From Diphasiastrum complanatum (taxonomy: Eukaryota; Streptophyta; Lycopodiopsida; Lycopodiales; Lycopodiaceae), in the NCBI GenBank assembly GCA_029204225.1, contig CM055095.1, positions 74,907,798 through 74,971,797 of the forward strand: a stretch of 64,000 nucleotides of DNA, given 5' to 3'. The notes under the pieces were generated by a model that was not told where the DNA came from, did no database searches, and saw only the letters and a list, made by a program, of their open reading frames with translations. Position numbers and translations under genes: made by a program. This document shows, piece after piece, positions 34,955 to 46,700 of the stretch (position 1 is the stretch's first letter; each line of letters opens with the position of its first letter).

Positions 34955-36859
34955 GAAATGGCCTGGTCTCAAGCAAGCATCACGAGCTTGGTATAAGAAG
35001 CTCGATAGTCTTCTGAAGTCTCTAGGCATTACTCCTACAACACTCGACTGTAATATCTACATAAATAGAATGGAAAAAAATTTGTGAGTCTAACAATATC
35101 TATAGATGACTCTCTGATGATAGAAAATTGTCTGATGTTGATAAATGAAAGAAAAAGTCAGATATCTACAAATTACGAGAAGTGACGAAATGTTTGGGGC
35201 TGCAAATTAAAAGAGACCGAACAAAAGGAGTCATGCTGAATCAGTCAGAATGTGCCGAAAAGGTATTGAATTAGTACAGAATGATTGACTGCAAAGAAAA
35301 AGCAACACCAATGATAGCCGAAGCCAGATTGTCAAAGCAAGATTGCCCGAGTACAGGTAAGGAGAGACAAAGGATGGAGAAGATACCATATTAAAATTTG
35401 ATCGGTATTCAGATGTACCTCACAATTTGTACAAGACTTGACTTAGCATTCTCAGTCTACTCACTCAATCAATTCTCCTCCAATATTGGCATGCAACATT
35501 GGCTGATGGCAAAATGAACACTGCAATATCAGAAAGGCACCCACAATTTGGGGTTGATCTACAAAAGAGAAAATGAATTTAAGCTTCAACACTATAGTGA
35601 TGCAAGTTGGGCTAGCTGCAAAGATGACAACAAGTCCGTAATAGGTGGATGTTCGATAGCGTGTAGAGCTGCGATCAGCTGGACTTGAAAGAAGCAACAG
35701 ACACTCGTGGCACAATCCTCATGCAAAGCCGAGTACGTGGCAGTATCGAAGGTGGTAAACGAGGTGATGTGGTTACAAATGATGGTGAAAGAGATTGGAA
35801 TACCATATCAAACCTCTTCAATCATGAAGATGGATTTTTAGAGTGTGATATACTTGGTCCAGGGTCCAGTATTCCATTCAAAAACCAAATACATACCTAT
35901 GAAGTACCATCACATTCAAGATCTGATCTCAAAAGGAGAGCTGAGTGTTGAAATTCATAAAATTAGAAGATATGATTGCAGATTTGTTGACCAAGCTGCT
36001 TGACAAGCCACTCTTTACCAAACACAGAAGATCGATGGGTTGTATCTTCACCAACAAAAATATATTTAGAAGGTCATCGAATATTTCAACATGATCGAAT
36101 GCAAAGGTGTGCATACTCCCATAATACTTGGAATGATACTGAGCAAGGCAGATTGCCCGCTGACTCTCAAAGAAGAGAAGAAAATGGCCAATACACCCTA
36201 TCGAAGGTTGATTGGATCATTGTTGTATCTTGTATAGCATTCGCAGTATTCAGGCTAAGCTAATTTAATCAGAACCTAGGATTGTTGCATTGAAAGTTAG
36301 CAAAAAGAGTGGTGCAATATCTCCAAGAGTCAAAAGACTATGGACCATGTTATTTGAAGGAAGTTGTATTTCGAATTGAATCTTACAGTGACACAAGCTG
36401 GGCATCCATGAAGGGTGATAGCAATAGTATTTTAGGAGGTTGTACTTTAGCATCTGGTGCAATTATACTTTGGATAAGCAAGAGGCAAACAACAATAGCA
36501 CAATCTTCATGTGAGGCCGAATATGTAACAACAGCTAAGATGACAAACGAGCTAACATGGATCAAACAAATGTTAGAAAGATTTGATGAAAATGTTTCTG
36601 AACCCTATGTCTCGTTTATGGATAACACTTCAGCAATCTATCTTACAAAAAATCCTGTGTTTCATTTTTGAGAACAAAACACATAGCTATCAAGTATCAT
36701 GTTATTCGAGACTTAGTCAAAAAGAAGATACTGAAGATAGTCTTCATACCTATAGAGGAAATGATGGCTGATATCTTTACAAAGCCACTGAGTAAAGCTT
36801 TCTTAAAGAAGTAGTGAAGAAGGTCGGGGTTAATCCAACTGCCCACTTTGAGAGGGAGT
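34955..36859 (+). mobile_element. Copia family C: two truncated copies joined head to tail
   Basis: The first copy starts inside RT (GLKQASRAWYKKLDSLLKSL, about 34,965) and runs through the LTICTRLDLAFSV block (about 35,410), SDASWASCKDD (about 35,600) and the RNase H end LDKPLFTKHR (about 36,000). At about 36,035 it switches to RT sequence of a second copy (LYLHQQKYI, MIECKGVHTP). That copy continues through PYRRLIGSLLYLV, SDTSWASMKGD (about 36,390), SSCEAEYVTTAKMTNELTW and ADIFTKPL (about 36,770). Several stops and frameshifts occur in each. A polypurine tract (GAGAGGGAG) lies at 36,850-36,858. Confidence 0.85.
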
Positions 36860-37219
36860 TGTAGAACACCTCAAAAGACAAACCTCAGTTCTACTAACAA
36901 AGTGCACAGTCCAATTGACAAAGGTTGAGAAACCGATTGATCAAAGTTGTCAATAGATGATTTTTTCTTCATTGGTGTTTCTTACTTTTTTTTGGTAGAA
37001 TTTAAGATCAAACATCATAGCTATTTTGATTGTCTAAAATTGTCTATCACACTCATACATATGTCTCCTAAAATCGCACACTTTATTCAATCAAAGTAGA
37101 AACTGCTCTATTAGTATATAGAACAGAATCATACATGATTGAAGACGCTGATATTCGTTTGATTTATTCAAAATTTCACCGCGTTCTCTAAAGGAGAATT
37201 CTCAGTGTACTTTCCTACA
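36860..37219 (+). repeat. Candidate Copia C LTR (360 bp)
   Basis: It starts TGTAGAACACC just after the polypurine tract and may end with CCTACA at 37,219, which would give matching TGTAG/CTACA ends. No second copy is in the window to confirm this. On the minus strand the same area also contains a TATAAATAG near 37,266, so an antisense LTR is an alternative reading. Confidence 0.4.
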
Positions 37220-38200
37220 CCATCTCCAACATCTCTGATATGAATCTTCTATAATGATCAGCTATTTATACTAAAGCAATTTAAGCTTATCCAATTAGGT
37301 CAACTTAATTAGGTCGTAGGCCACAATTGACAGCTAGCCAATGCGTTGTCATCCATTCAGTAAGGCCTTCCCAAAAATTTACTTGCAAAGCGGTTAGGGC
37401 AAGTCGTAAGCTTCATAACAAGTGGAATCAATAACTGTCTGACTTTGATATGTCAGTGTCGTCGAAGTCACTCTGATATGTCGGTGCCACTTGTTGAGTG
37501 ATTCATGTACATCAGGCTTTCCGTAGAAAGACACGACTTCTAGATCAATCCAAGTCAAAAAAACGTCAAAGTTTCCAATACTGGCCATCTTGTGTTGGTG
37601 GAGAGAGCAATTGGATGGATCAATTTCAAGTAGCCACTCTGATTCAAGCTAAGGATTAGTTTCAAGCCGCTCTGATCCAAGCTAAGCTCTACAATTGAGG
37701 AACCAAAATGGCCTCCTTCCTTCATATCAAATTCATGTGATTGAAGAAGGAGTTGTAGTGAATGAACGAATGATATTGCGCATCACATACATGCTCTTAT
37801 AGTAATACAATGAACATATACCACATACATAGATTTTAGTGTGCATGATTTGAGACTCACACCAAACCCCCCCCCCCTCTCTCTCTCCATCCATTCATGC
37901 GTTTACTTCTTTCTAAGCTTTTGCTTTTGCTTATGGCTCATGCAAACCAAACAAACTTTTGCATTTGCTTATGGCTAATGCATTTTTTGCATGACTTCAT
38001 ATGAATATTCTGATGGCAACAAATGCATGTTAGTTTAGTCCTCAACAAAGGTTTCAGCCTTAAAAGTTAAGACCACCACCACATGATATCCTCTAACGTT
38101 GACTTTTATCCAAACTCCATTTGACCAACCTCAACACATAGTAATGCCCCCCCCATAAGCCAAGGTCAGTCATACGCCACATGCCTTTCAGCACTTGGCA
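37220..38200. other. Intergenic stretch, no gene seen
   Basis: Only low-complexity sequence (C-run near 37,867 and a short CT tract) and short shadow ORFs are present. Confidence 0.5.
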
Positions 38201-38203
38201 TTA

Positions 38204-38481
38204 AAAGCCTGTGCATTTTTCATGCTTAGGCCACACACCTTTCACTAGAATGGGCACAAGCTTTTAATGCCAGGTGCCCATCCAAGGGCCCATGTGAAGA
38301 GAGAGAGAGAGAGAGTGGTACTCTCCTTGGATGGGCACCTGTGCATTTTTCATCCTCAGGCCACGCGACATGGCCTCAACAAGTCTTACTTGCTGAAAAA
38401 CTATTTAGACATGTGGACCCTCCTTCAATACAAGAATGGGCACAAGCTTTTAATGCCAGGTGCCCATCCAAGGGCCCATGT

Positions 38482-38520
<39 letters not shown>

Positions 38521-38640
38521 GAGTGAGAGTGGTACTCTCCTTGGATGGGCACCTCTGCATTTTTCATTGCATTTTTCATCCTCAGGCCACGCGACATGGC
38601 CTCAACAAGTCTTACTTGCTGAAAAACTATTTAGACATGT
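38204..38640. repeat. Tandemly duplicated foldback with GA-filled loops, upstream of the NudC gene
   Basis: Perfect 16-bp inverted arms (AGGTGCCCATCCAAGG and its complement) lie at 38,272-38,287/38,325-38,340 and again at 38,458-38,473/38,539-38,554. Each pair encloses a (GA)n tract. The period of the duplication is about 186 bp plus GA expansion. An outer inverted pair (TGGCATTAAAAGC type, about 38,207, against GCTTTTAATGCCA, about 38,259) extends the fold. The structure ends about 400 bp before the NudC start codon. Confidence 0.85.
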
Positions 38641-39033
38641 AAACCCTCCTCCAATACATAAAATATCCTTAAAAGTTTGAGATTAATAGGTGTGAGAGGC
38701 CAATATCAACACTTTGTATCCCTTCCTGTACTCTAGACCTTTCTTGTCTCTGCTCATTTGTCTGGCACATTGGATTCGAGCCCGTGAGGTCACGGAGGGC
38801 GAAGAAAGTCCTAACCAACTCGCTACCTATTCATCATTCTTTAACGCTGTTCCATCCCTCGACTCGTTTCATCTTTTTGTTCAGATCGGAACGCTTCGTC
38901 GCACAGTCCAGGATTGCTCTCGCTCTCGCGATCCAGGAAGCAGCAGCAGCGTCGAAGAGACGAGCGCTTCGCTTCGTCTTGTTCCTTCCTCCTTATCTTA
39001 CTTTTTTTCGTTTGATTGTTTGGTGGTTATTAT

Positions 39034-40673
39034 ATGGCCGTGATCTCAGATTACGAAGAGGAGGCGTCCAATCCCAAGAAGGATGTGGCGGCAGGTGTCA
39101 GTGGCAGTGGCAATGAAGCTTCCTCCTCGCAGGATGCAGCCCTTGAAGCGCTTCTGAGTAAAAGCGATAACGATCCTCTGAAGCTGCTCGAAACAGTTAT
39201 TTGGTTCGTAGGAAGAAAATCCAAGGTTTTGGAGTTGGAAGATCTTGATTCGAGAATATCGGAGATTGTGTCAAAAGTGAAGACGACGCAGGCGAAGCAA
39301 CGAGAGCCTCTCACAAAGCTTTCAAACATCAAGGAAAATGAGACTTCAAAAGGAATCAGTAAAGTATCGGGAACAAGAGATAGTAAAAATAATGCAAGGG
39401 AGCCTAATATATCCGAAACAGATATCAAAGCTGAACCATCGAACAAAGATACAGTTCCCGAAGTCAAGTCTGTAGGCGGTGTGTCCCCTAAGGGCACCGA
39501 CGCGAAAGAAGGAGAAGAAGAAGAGAACGACGAAAAGGGAATCAGTGAGTATTTTTTTGTTACAAGAAAGAGACCACAGAAACTTTTCATATTTGATATT
39601 AAGTTTCCGAAATCTCTACGAGATAACTTGAATACAACGTTTGGCAAAGAAGCCTCTTCCTCTTCCATGCTTTGAGCTTAAAACTCTTTTTGATAACAAG
39701 AAGTGGCAGAGCTCTATAGCATCATTCTTTTAGATGAATTCGAATTGATTTGACGTCTCATTTCTTTAAGACAAGGTAGCCTGTGCAATCTGAGGGAAGC
39801 GTTTCGGATTTATGGATTGCGTGGAGCACTTATCTTACTTAAAGCTAACACAAAAGAAGTTTATTTCTCCCAAAACTAGAGTATATCCAAGAGGTTTAGG
39901 AATCTCTGCAATGACAGTGATATCGTTAATTGATATAGCAAACCTGATGATGTAGCAATTGACATATGACCGTCAGAGTTTAAGCAACCTAAGCTGTAGC
40001 TAATTAGAATCAATTTCGAATTGACCCTTGACGCACAAATGCAAGGTGCAACTTCAGCATCCAAGCTGTTCAAGGAAGCTTTGAGATTGCAACTTCGGTG
40101 TCCTTATGTTTAGACAGCTTCTGTTTAAAAGTACACTGATTAGTTTACATTACATTTTTGCCTCTTGCTGGATGTGTCATCATATGAGGTTATATCTAGA
40201 TGTATCGTTAGTTTGAGGCCGCCATTATATCATGATGTTGCATCCTTTCACTTGTGCAAGCATGTCACTTTCTGCCACTTTAAAGTATGTTCATTCCACA
40301 GTTGCGGTTCTGAACCGCGAATCTCAGTCTTTGTTAGGGTTTAGAGAATGGTTTTCTCTTTTTATTTTTTGGTGAGCAAATATGGGTATCTGCTTGAAGC
40401 TCCTTGAGGAGAGCAGTGCATTATGCAGGTTGCCAGTAGTTCCAGTTACAGTATGGTCCATTCCAGGGTAGATATATAGCTGAAACAATGCTGGATTCGA
40501 ATCGGTTGAAAATTGTGACTGTTGAAGCAACTGGTTCGTGTGCAATATGGTTGAAATGTGCAACTGATATCAAATCTGACACATCTCAAACACACCCATT
40601 GTGGTTTGTGTACAAAAACAACTATGTGCCAAACGTTTCAGTTAAGCACCAAACTGGATAATAAGCATGACTG

Positions 40674-40726
<53 letters not shown>

Positions 40727-43700
40727 GCTGTCTGAGCGCGATGGCTGCTGCTCCCCTGGCCTAGCTTGCCCTACCCTGGTCGCACTCACCTCCCCCCCTG
40801 ACCTCCATCGCACTGACCTCCATCGCACTCAATGGCCAGGAAAAAGGGGAGCCCTCGCTCCCCTCCCCCTCGCTCCCCTTCCTCTCTTTCACTACCCCTT
40901 CCCTCTCCTTTGCAGCCCGTCGCTGGCCCTTCATACACCCCCTCGCTGCCTACTCCCTCTCTCACCACCTCTCCCACCCCCTCGCTGGCCCTTCCCACCC
41001 CCTCGCTGTCTGCTCAGCCTACTCCCGCCCCTCCCACCCCCTCGCTGGCCCTTCCCAACCCCTCACTGCCTGCTCACAGTCCTCCCCCCTCTTCCTTGGC
41101 CCTCTCCTTTCTCCATGGTTCTCCTGCCCCCTCCCATTATCCTCTCTCATTCCCTAAAGAAGCCTACTCTCCTACGAAAGCATTTGAACAGTACCTTCTC
41201 TCTTGCATGGAACAGATTACACTGGAATCTAGCTATCTGAGGATGGAAATGGGTCAATTGAAAACCACAATACAAGCTATGGCAATCGAGAAGCAAACTA
41301 TGATGGCCCGGATCATATCTTTGGAAGAGACCTTGAGCAGGAAAGAACCACAAAGATCCAAGAATTGGAGGAACGGATTGAGCAACATAAGGCGGAAACC
41401 AAAACATGGGCCTCTCTATTCAAAGAAGACGCTAAAGAAGGTACACACACTTTCAATAGCGTCATCTCAGCCACCATATCCGAAGAAGGAATGCGGAAGT
41501 ATAAATCTCTGAATGTGCGGGTGCGAGGAATTGAAGATACTAAGGCTCCAGTTACCGAAGCATCTAGACTTGAGTTAAAGGAAGCCCATGAGTTAAGCTA
41601 GAACTGGTGGTTTAACACTCAATGTCAGTTATAGATAGCCATGGTTAGAGAGTTGACAGTGTGACTTGGGTTCTGTTAGGACACCTAAATTGGACGTCAG
41701 ACCAGTTGCACAAACAGATACTCAGGACATGTGATGCTGAGCCTTAGCTATAGACTAGGTATTAGGGGCATCAATTGAGATATTTGAATTGGTTGGGGCC
41801 TGGATTAATTAGAGCCTTCAATCACCTTCCGGACTAGGTGAGACAGTTTCCTGACTATGGTGATATGGGAACTATGACTAGTATCTAATAGATAGATTGG
41901 TGATGCTAGTGCAACCCCCAGGCTCGGGAGAGGTTATGAATTCTTGGGTAAATATGTCCACTTAGATTGTTACTCCATAGGACCTATGCAAGTGTGATCA
42001 CGGGAGACCTCACAATGGTATCAGATCCTAGCACTTGTGGGAGATAGCTTACGGTACTAAGAAGCTTCGCACCCTTATGTATGCATACATTCTTGATGAA
42101 TACTTTCTGTTGAAAAGTCATCCAGAGACCTTGCCATACATCTCACAATGAGATAAGTGTCTCAAGATCATCTGTAGCTTGATTGAATGATTAAATCTCA
42201 ATTTATGAACATTATAATCCAACATTATATATTAGAAGGTTATTGGAGCATTGCTCAATCTATATGATAGGACTATGATTCCTCAGTGGCCATACCTAAT
42301 CCTAAAGTCAACTACGTCAATGTGAATTTGGCTCTCATATCACCTCCTTCCAAGGTCTACTGTTAGGATCCGGTCATGGATCTAACATGTCCCAGTGAGA
42401 TTGGTAGCTAGGTCATGGGACTGACATAGACGGTCGATGACTCCCCATCAACGACGCTTGAGGCCGGTCATGACCCGGTGTGTTGCAGTCGCAACCAGTG
42501 TACTTGTACGTGACATGCTGTGTGTCAAGTTCGATAGAGCCGACATAGAACTAACCAAGTTAACCAGTGACTAGGGTTAGCCAGCATGTGACTGGTGTGG
42601 TCTTATAGCCACATGTGTACAATAATGGGCATGGGGTTGGCAAAGCATTAAGACACTGTATTCATGGTTTAGGAGGGGTAGGCTTGGTAGGGCAAGTGGA
42701 CTGATCACCCACGTGATTCAAGTGCCCTAGGACCAGCCACTAGAATAGCAGGCGATTCCTATACATATCTAGGAGTACTATTCTCGGGGCCTACGTTCAG
42801 CATGAGACACGCAGCTATTTCACGGGTACGGAAGGGCTATGCCTCACTGATAGATTTGGAGAGACTATGTTTCCGCTCACACATCAGAGATGCGACTAGT
42901 AAGTGTCGGCTCTTTGACACTATGGTTGTGCCCTCAGCTATGTATGCTTCCGAGACTTGGAGTACGGGTCTGACAGCTACTGACTGGGCATATATCTCCT
43001 GGCTCCAGATTCGTTTGCTCTCATGGATGATACGGGCTAAGCCCTCAGTACCACACCAGATTATCTTGGCGGAGTTCGCGATCCCCCCCCATTCAGATTG
43101 AGGCCTTATTCCATATTGTGACATTCATACAGAGGGTAGAGGATCTTCAGGACGGGGTTACACATTATGTAGTTGCAGCTTTATCTTCATCCCGGCGCCT
43201 ACACTCAGAGGGACACCTTTTCTCATGGTACTCCCAGGCTTGCCGTCTCCTCTCCACATTGGGTATCCAGATTAGTGATCTACCTGCGGGCACCCACCAG
43301 TACATCAGAGGCCTCCTTTATAGATCATATCTTCATACCACTTGGCAGGGCCCATTGGGGACCAAGAGTGAATTTTATCGTACACACTTTCTATCTCTTG
43401 ATCCGGCTGGCTGCCCCATAGTATCTGGTTATTTGCTGAGGAGTATATCACATAGTCTACGGATAGCGATGGGTCAGTTTCGGGTTTCTTCACATCAGTT
43501 GGCTATCGAGATTGGCAGATACAGTGGCACCCCACGAGAGGACCGGCTCTGTAGTATGTGTGTTATGCATGAGACTGAGGACGAGTCACATTTCCTCTTC
43601 AGATGTCCAGCCTACTATGAGATACGGGGGTGGTACTACTGCTTGTTCAGAGAGCACCCAGTTACACTTTCTACCTTGATATCTTATGAGGACCCTAGAT

Positions 43701-46700
43701 GTGTCGCACTTATGATCCGAGAGATGTCAGACTTGAGGAGGAGGAGACTAGATGGTACACTCCTGACACAGCTGAGCATTGATGAGTGCATATCCCGTCG
43801 GAGACAGAGATCCGAGGTACCCATAGGCAGCGACTCAGATGGAGAGGCTGAGATTCCCGACTCCTTTGTACACCGGCATCAGAGACCATGTCGACGGACA
43901 GAGAGACAGTCAGTTATTAGATCACAGCCCAAAGCGCCACGGCAGCAGAGACGACACCGACGGCCTATCCGGCGACAGAGGTCCAGGGCACATCTAATCA
44001 CACCCTCACAGCATACCATCCACCATTTCTTTCATGCTGATGGGCATCGTGATATATGATTCCAGGCTATTGGATCCTGACTGGGCCAGCTGTCTTTATG
44101 CATTGTATTTGCAGTTATTTAGTTTTTATAGATGATTGAGCTTTAAGCTCCTATGTGCACACTTGACATGTACCTTTTCTTAGTCCTATGTACCTTAGGG
44201 TATTCAAGGACATTAATAAAATCTTTCTTTCTTTCTTTCTTTCTCTCTCTCTCTCTCTCTAACGAGGGGGGAGGGCGAGGGGATGGCTGCCGCTGCCTCG
44301 AAATGTTGATGGCTGCTGCTGCCCTGTCCTAGCTCGCCCTACCCTGGACTACCCCTCTCACTCTCGGCTCCACATAACTGTAGCACCCTAGCGCGTCAGG
44401 ATGCGCCAGCTAGGGGCTGGCCAAAAAGGCGCAGGCGGGCGCCAGGGCGGGTGAGCCAGGGGGCAGGCAGTGCCCAGGTGGCGCCGGGTAGGGGCACCGG
44501 CGCCAGGTGGGTGGGGCGCCGGGCAGGCAGGTGGGTGGCGTTGGGCAGGCCCAGTGGCGCCGGGCAGGCAGCGCCCAGGTGACACTGGGCAGGGGCACCA
44601 GCGCCAGGTGGGTGGCGCCGGGCAGGCTCAGGTGGCACCGGGAACCGGGCAGGTGGCACTGGGCAGCTTCACACCCACCTGCACACATGTGAGTAAGCAG
44701 GTGGGTTCAGTTATATATAGGTACTGGTATATCTCAGAGATTTGCTTATGGGATAAACCCTGGTGCCCGACACGTGGCACCAGGGCAAGTAGTTTAAAAA
44801 AAAAAAAAAAAACCTCCCTGCCTGGCCCACCCTGACGCGTGCGCAGGGTGCTAAAAATAAGAGGAACCCTCACTCTCCCTCTCCTCTCTCTCTCTCTGAT
44901 CGCGATGGATGGTGTTGATCGCGATGGTGGCTCCCCCTCGCTAATCCTCCACCTCCACCCTGTCCATCGCTTTCATCCTGTCCACCTGTCCATCGCTGCC
45001 AGCCCTTCATCCATCGCTGTCAGCCATCTCCCTCCATGGCCCCTCCTCGTGCTGCCCGTAGGACGGTCCTACCCCCTCGCCCTTCTACCTCACCCCTCCC
45101 CTCGCTACCTCACCCACCACCTCCCTCGCTGCTACACCACCCACTACGTCACCCATCCCCCTCGCTACCTCGTTACATCCCCCAACCCCAACCCCCCCCC
45201 CGCTCGCTGCTATATCACCCATCACCCACCCCCTCCCTCGCTGATACCTCACCCACCCCCTCACTCGCTGCTATTTCACTTCCCCCCTCGCTTCCTCCCC
45301 CACCCCCCCTTCGCTACCTCACCCATCTCCCTCCACGCCGTTGCTGCCACCTCAACAGTACTCCTTGCTGCGGCTGCCAAGAACGATGCTTCTGCCAAAA
45401 AATGGCACCCTCGCTGATGAGATGCCTGTTGCAGCTGACATGGCACCCCCCTCCACCTCGTCCCTCTTCTCTTCTTCTTCTTCTTCTTTCACTACTTCTC
45501 CCCTCTCTCTTTCATCCTCCTCTTCTGCACTGTCCTCGCACCAATCCACAGCTCCTGCCACCGCACCCATTCCCTACACTCCCTCCAAATCAGTTGAATT
45601 CTTTTCCTCTTGGGAAGTTGACCAAATGAGAGCAGATTTCTAGCTCTTGAAGCAAGAACTTACACAGTTGAAAGAAGTAGTGGTCTCCGTAGTAAAGGAA
45701 AAGAACCTGTTGCAGTCTAAAGTCGCCTCATTGGAGCACGTGATTAACAATAGGCAAGTTGCAGCCTCGGAAACGCACACCACCATGATACGGGAGCTCG
45801 AACACAAAATTGAACAGCATAAAGATTCATGGGCAGCAGTCTCGAAGAAAGGCACCAAACCTAGCGCCCCCATTTCCTCAGTTATCTCAGCCACCATTTC
45901 GGAAGAGCGGTCAAGGGAGCAAAAAGCTCATAACATCAGGGTTCGTGGGATACCGGACACACAGGATGCCATGGCCGAAGCTATGAGTTTTCTCGAGACC
46001 ACTTTAGGACATGTGACAGATGGACTCGATACAGCTTGGAGGACCACTAGGGATGCAGCTACACTGATCATCCGCTTCACATCCCTAGACAGCTGCAGAG
46101 AGGCCTTACGCTGTAGAGCCCAATTACGTGGCACTGCCATATTTATGGATGAAGATCTTACCTACATCCAGGTTGAGGAGAGGCGTAAAGCCTTCCAGGT
46201 GGCTCGAGAGACTGGTAGACGAGTCATATATCGAGATGGTCAGATACGATTTGTTGCTGGCACCTCTGGCCGTTCCCAGAGCTAGGAATTCGGGGCCCCC
46301 GGGATTGGTGGGAGCATCCCGGGGCCCCATCCATACCATTTTCAGATTGGGGTATGGAATTGTGATGGCATCCACTCATCCTCTACAGCAGGTGATCTGA
46401 TTGACTTTATCATTGGACGAGACCTATTGTTTTTTATGGAGACTCACGAGAGCCAGGTGCGTGGTTTACCCGCCTTCCCGGGATACAGATGGGATTCAGT
46501 ATACAGAGCTGAGACTAGATCAGCCAGTGGCCGTGGTTCGGGAGGAGTGGCTTGTCTCTACAGAGAGTCCCTTCATCAGATGTTTGAGTTCGTCAGGCAT
46601 GATGAGCATGCACGGTATATTTGGCTTCGTATCACAGGACGAGCGCTTGGTTTGGACAGGGACGTCTTCATTGCTGCCTGCTATTTTCCTCCAGAGTCCT

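Noticed and set aside
39051-39668. Minus ORF of 205 codons opposite NudC exon 1
   Set aside because: It is antisense to a conserved coding exon and Ser/Leu-rich, as expected of a shadow frame.
44388-44835. Overlapping Gly/Ala/Pro-rich ORFs on both strands
   Set aside because: They follow from the GC-rich minisatellite; all frames are open because stop codons are rare there.
45036-45629. Pro-rich ORF of 197 codons as a separate cell-wall-like protein
   Set aside because: It overlaps the low-complexity 5' part of LINE B and is out of frame with the conserved ORF1.
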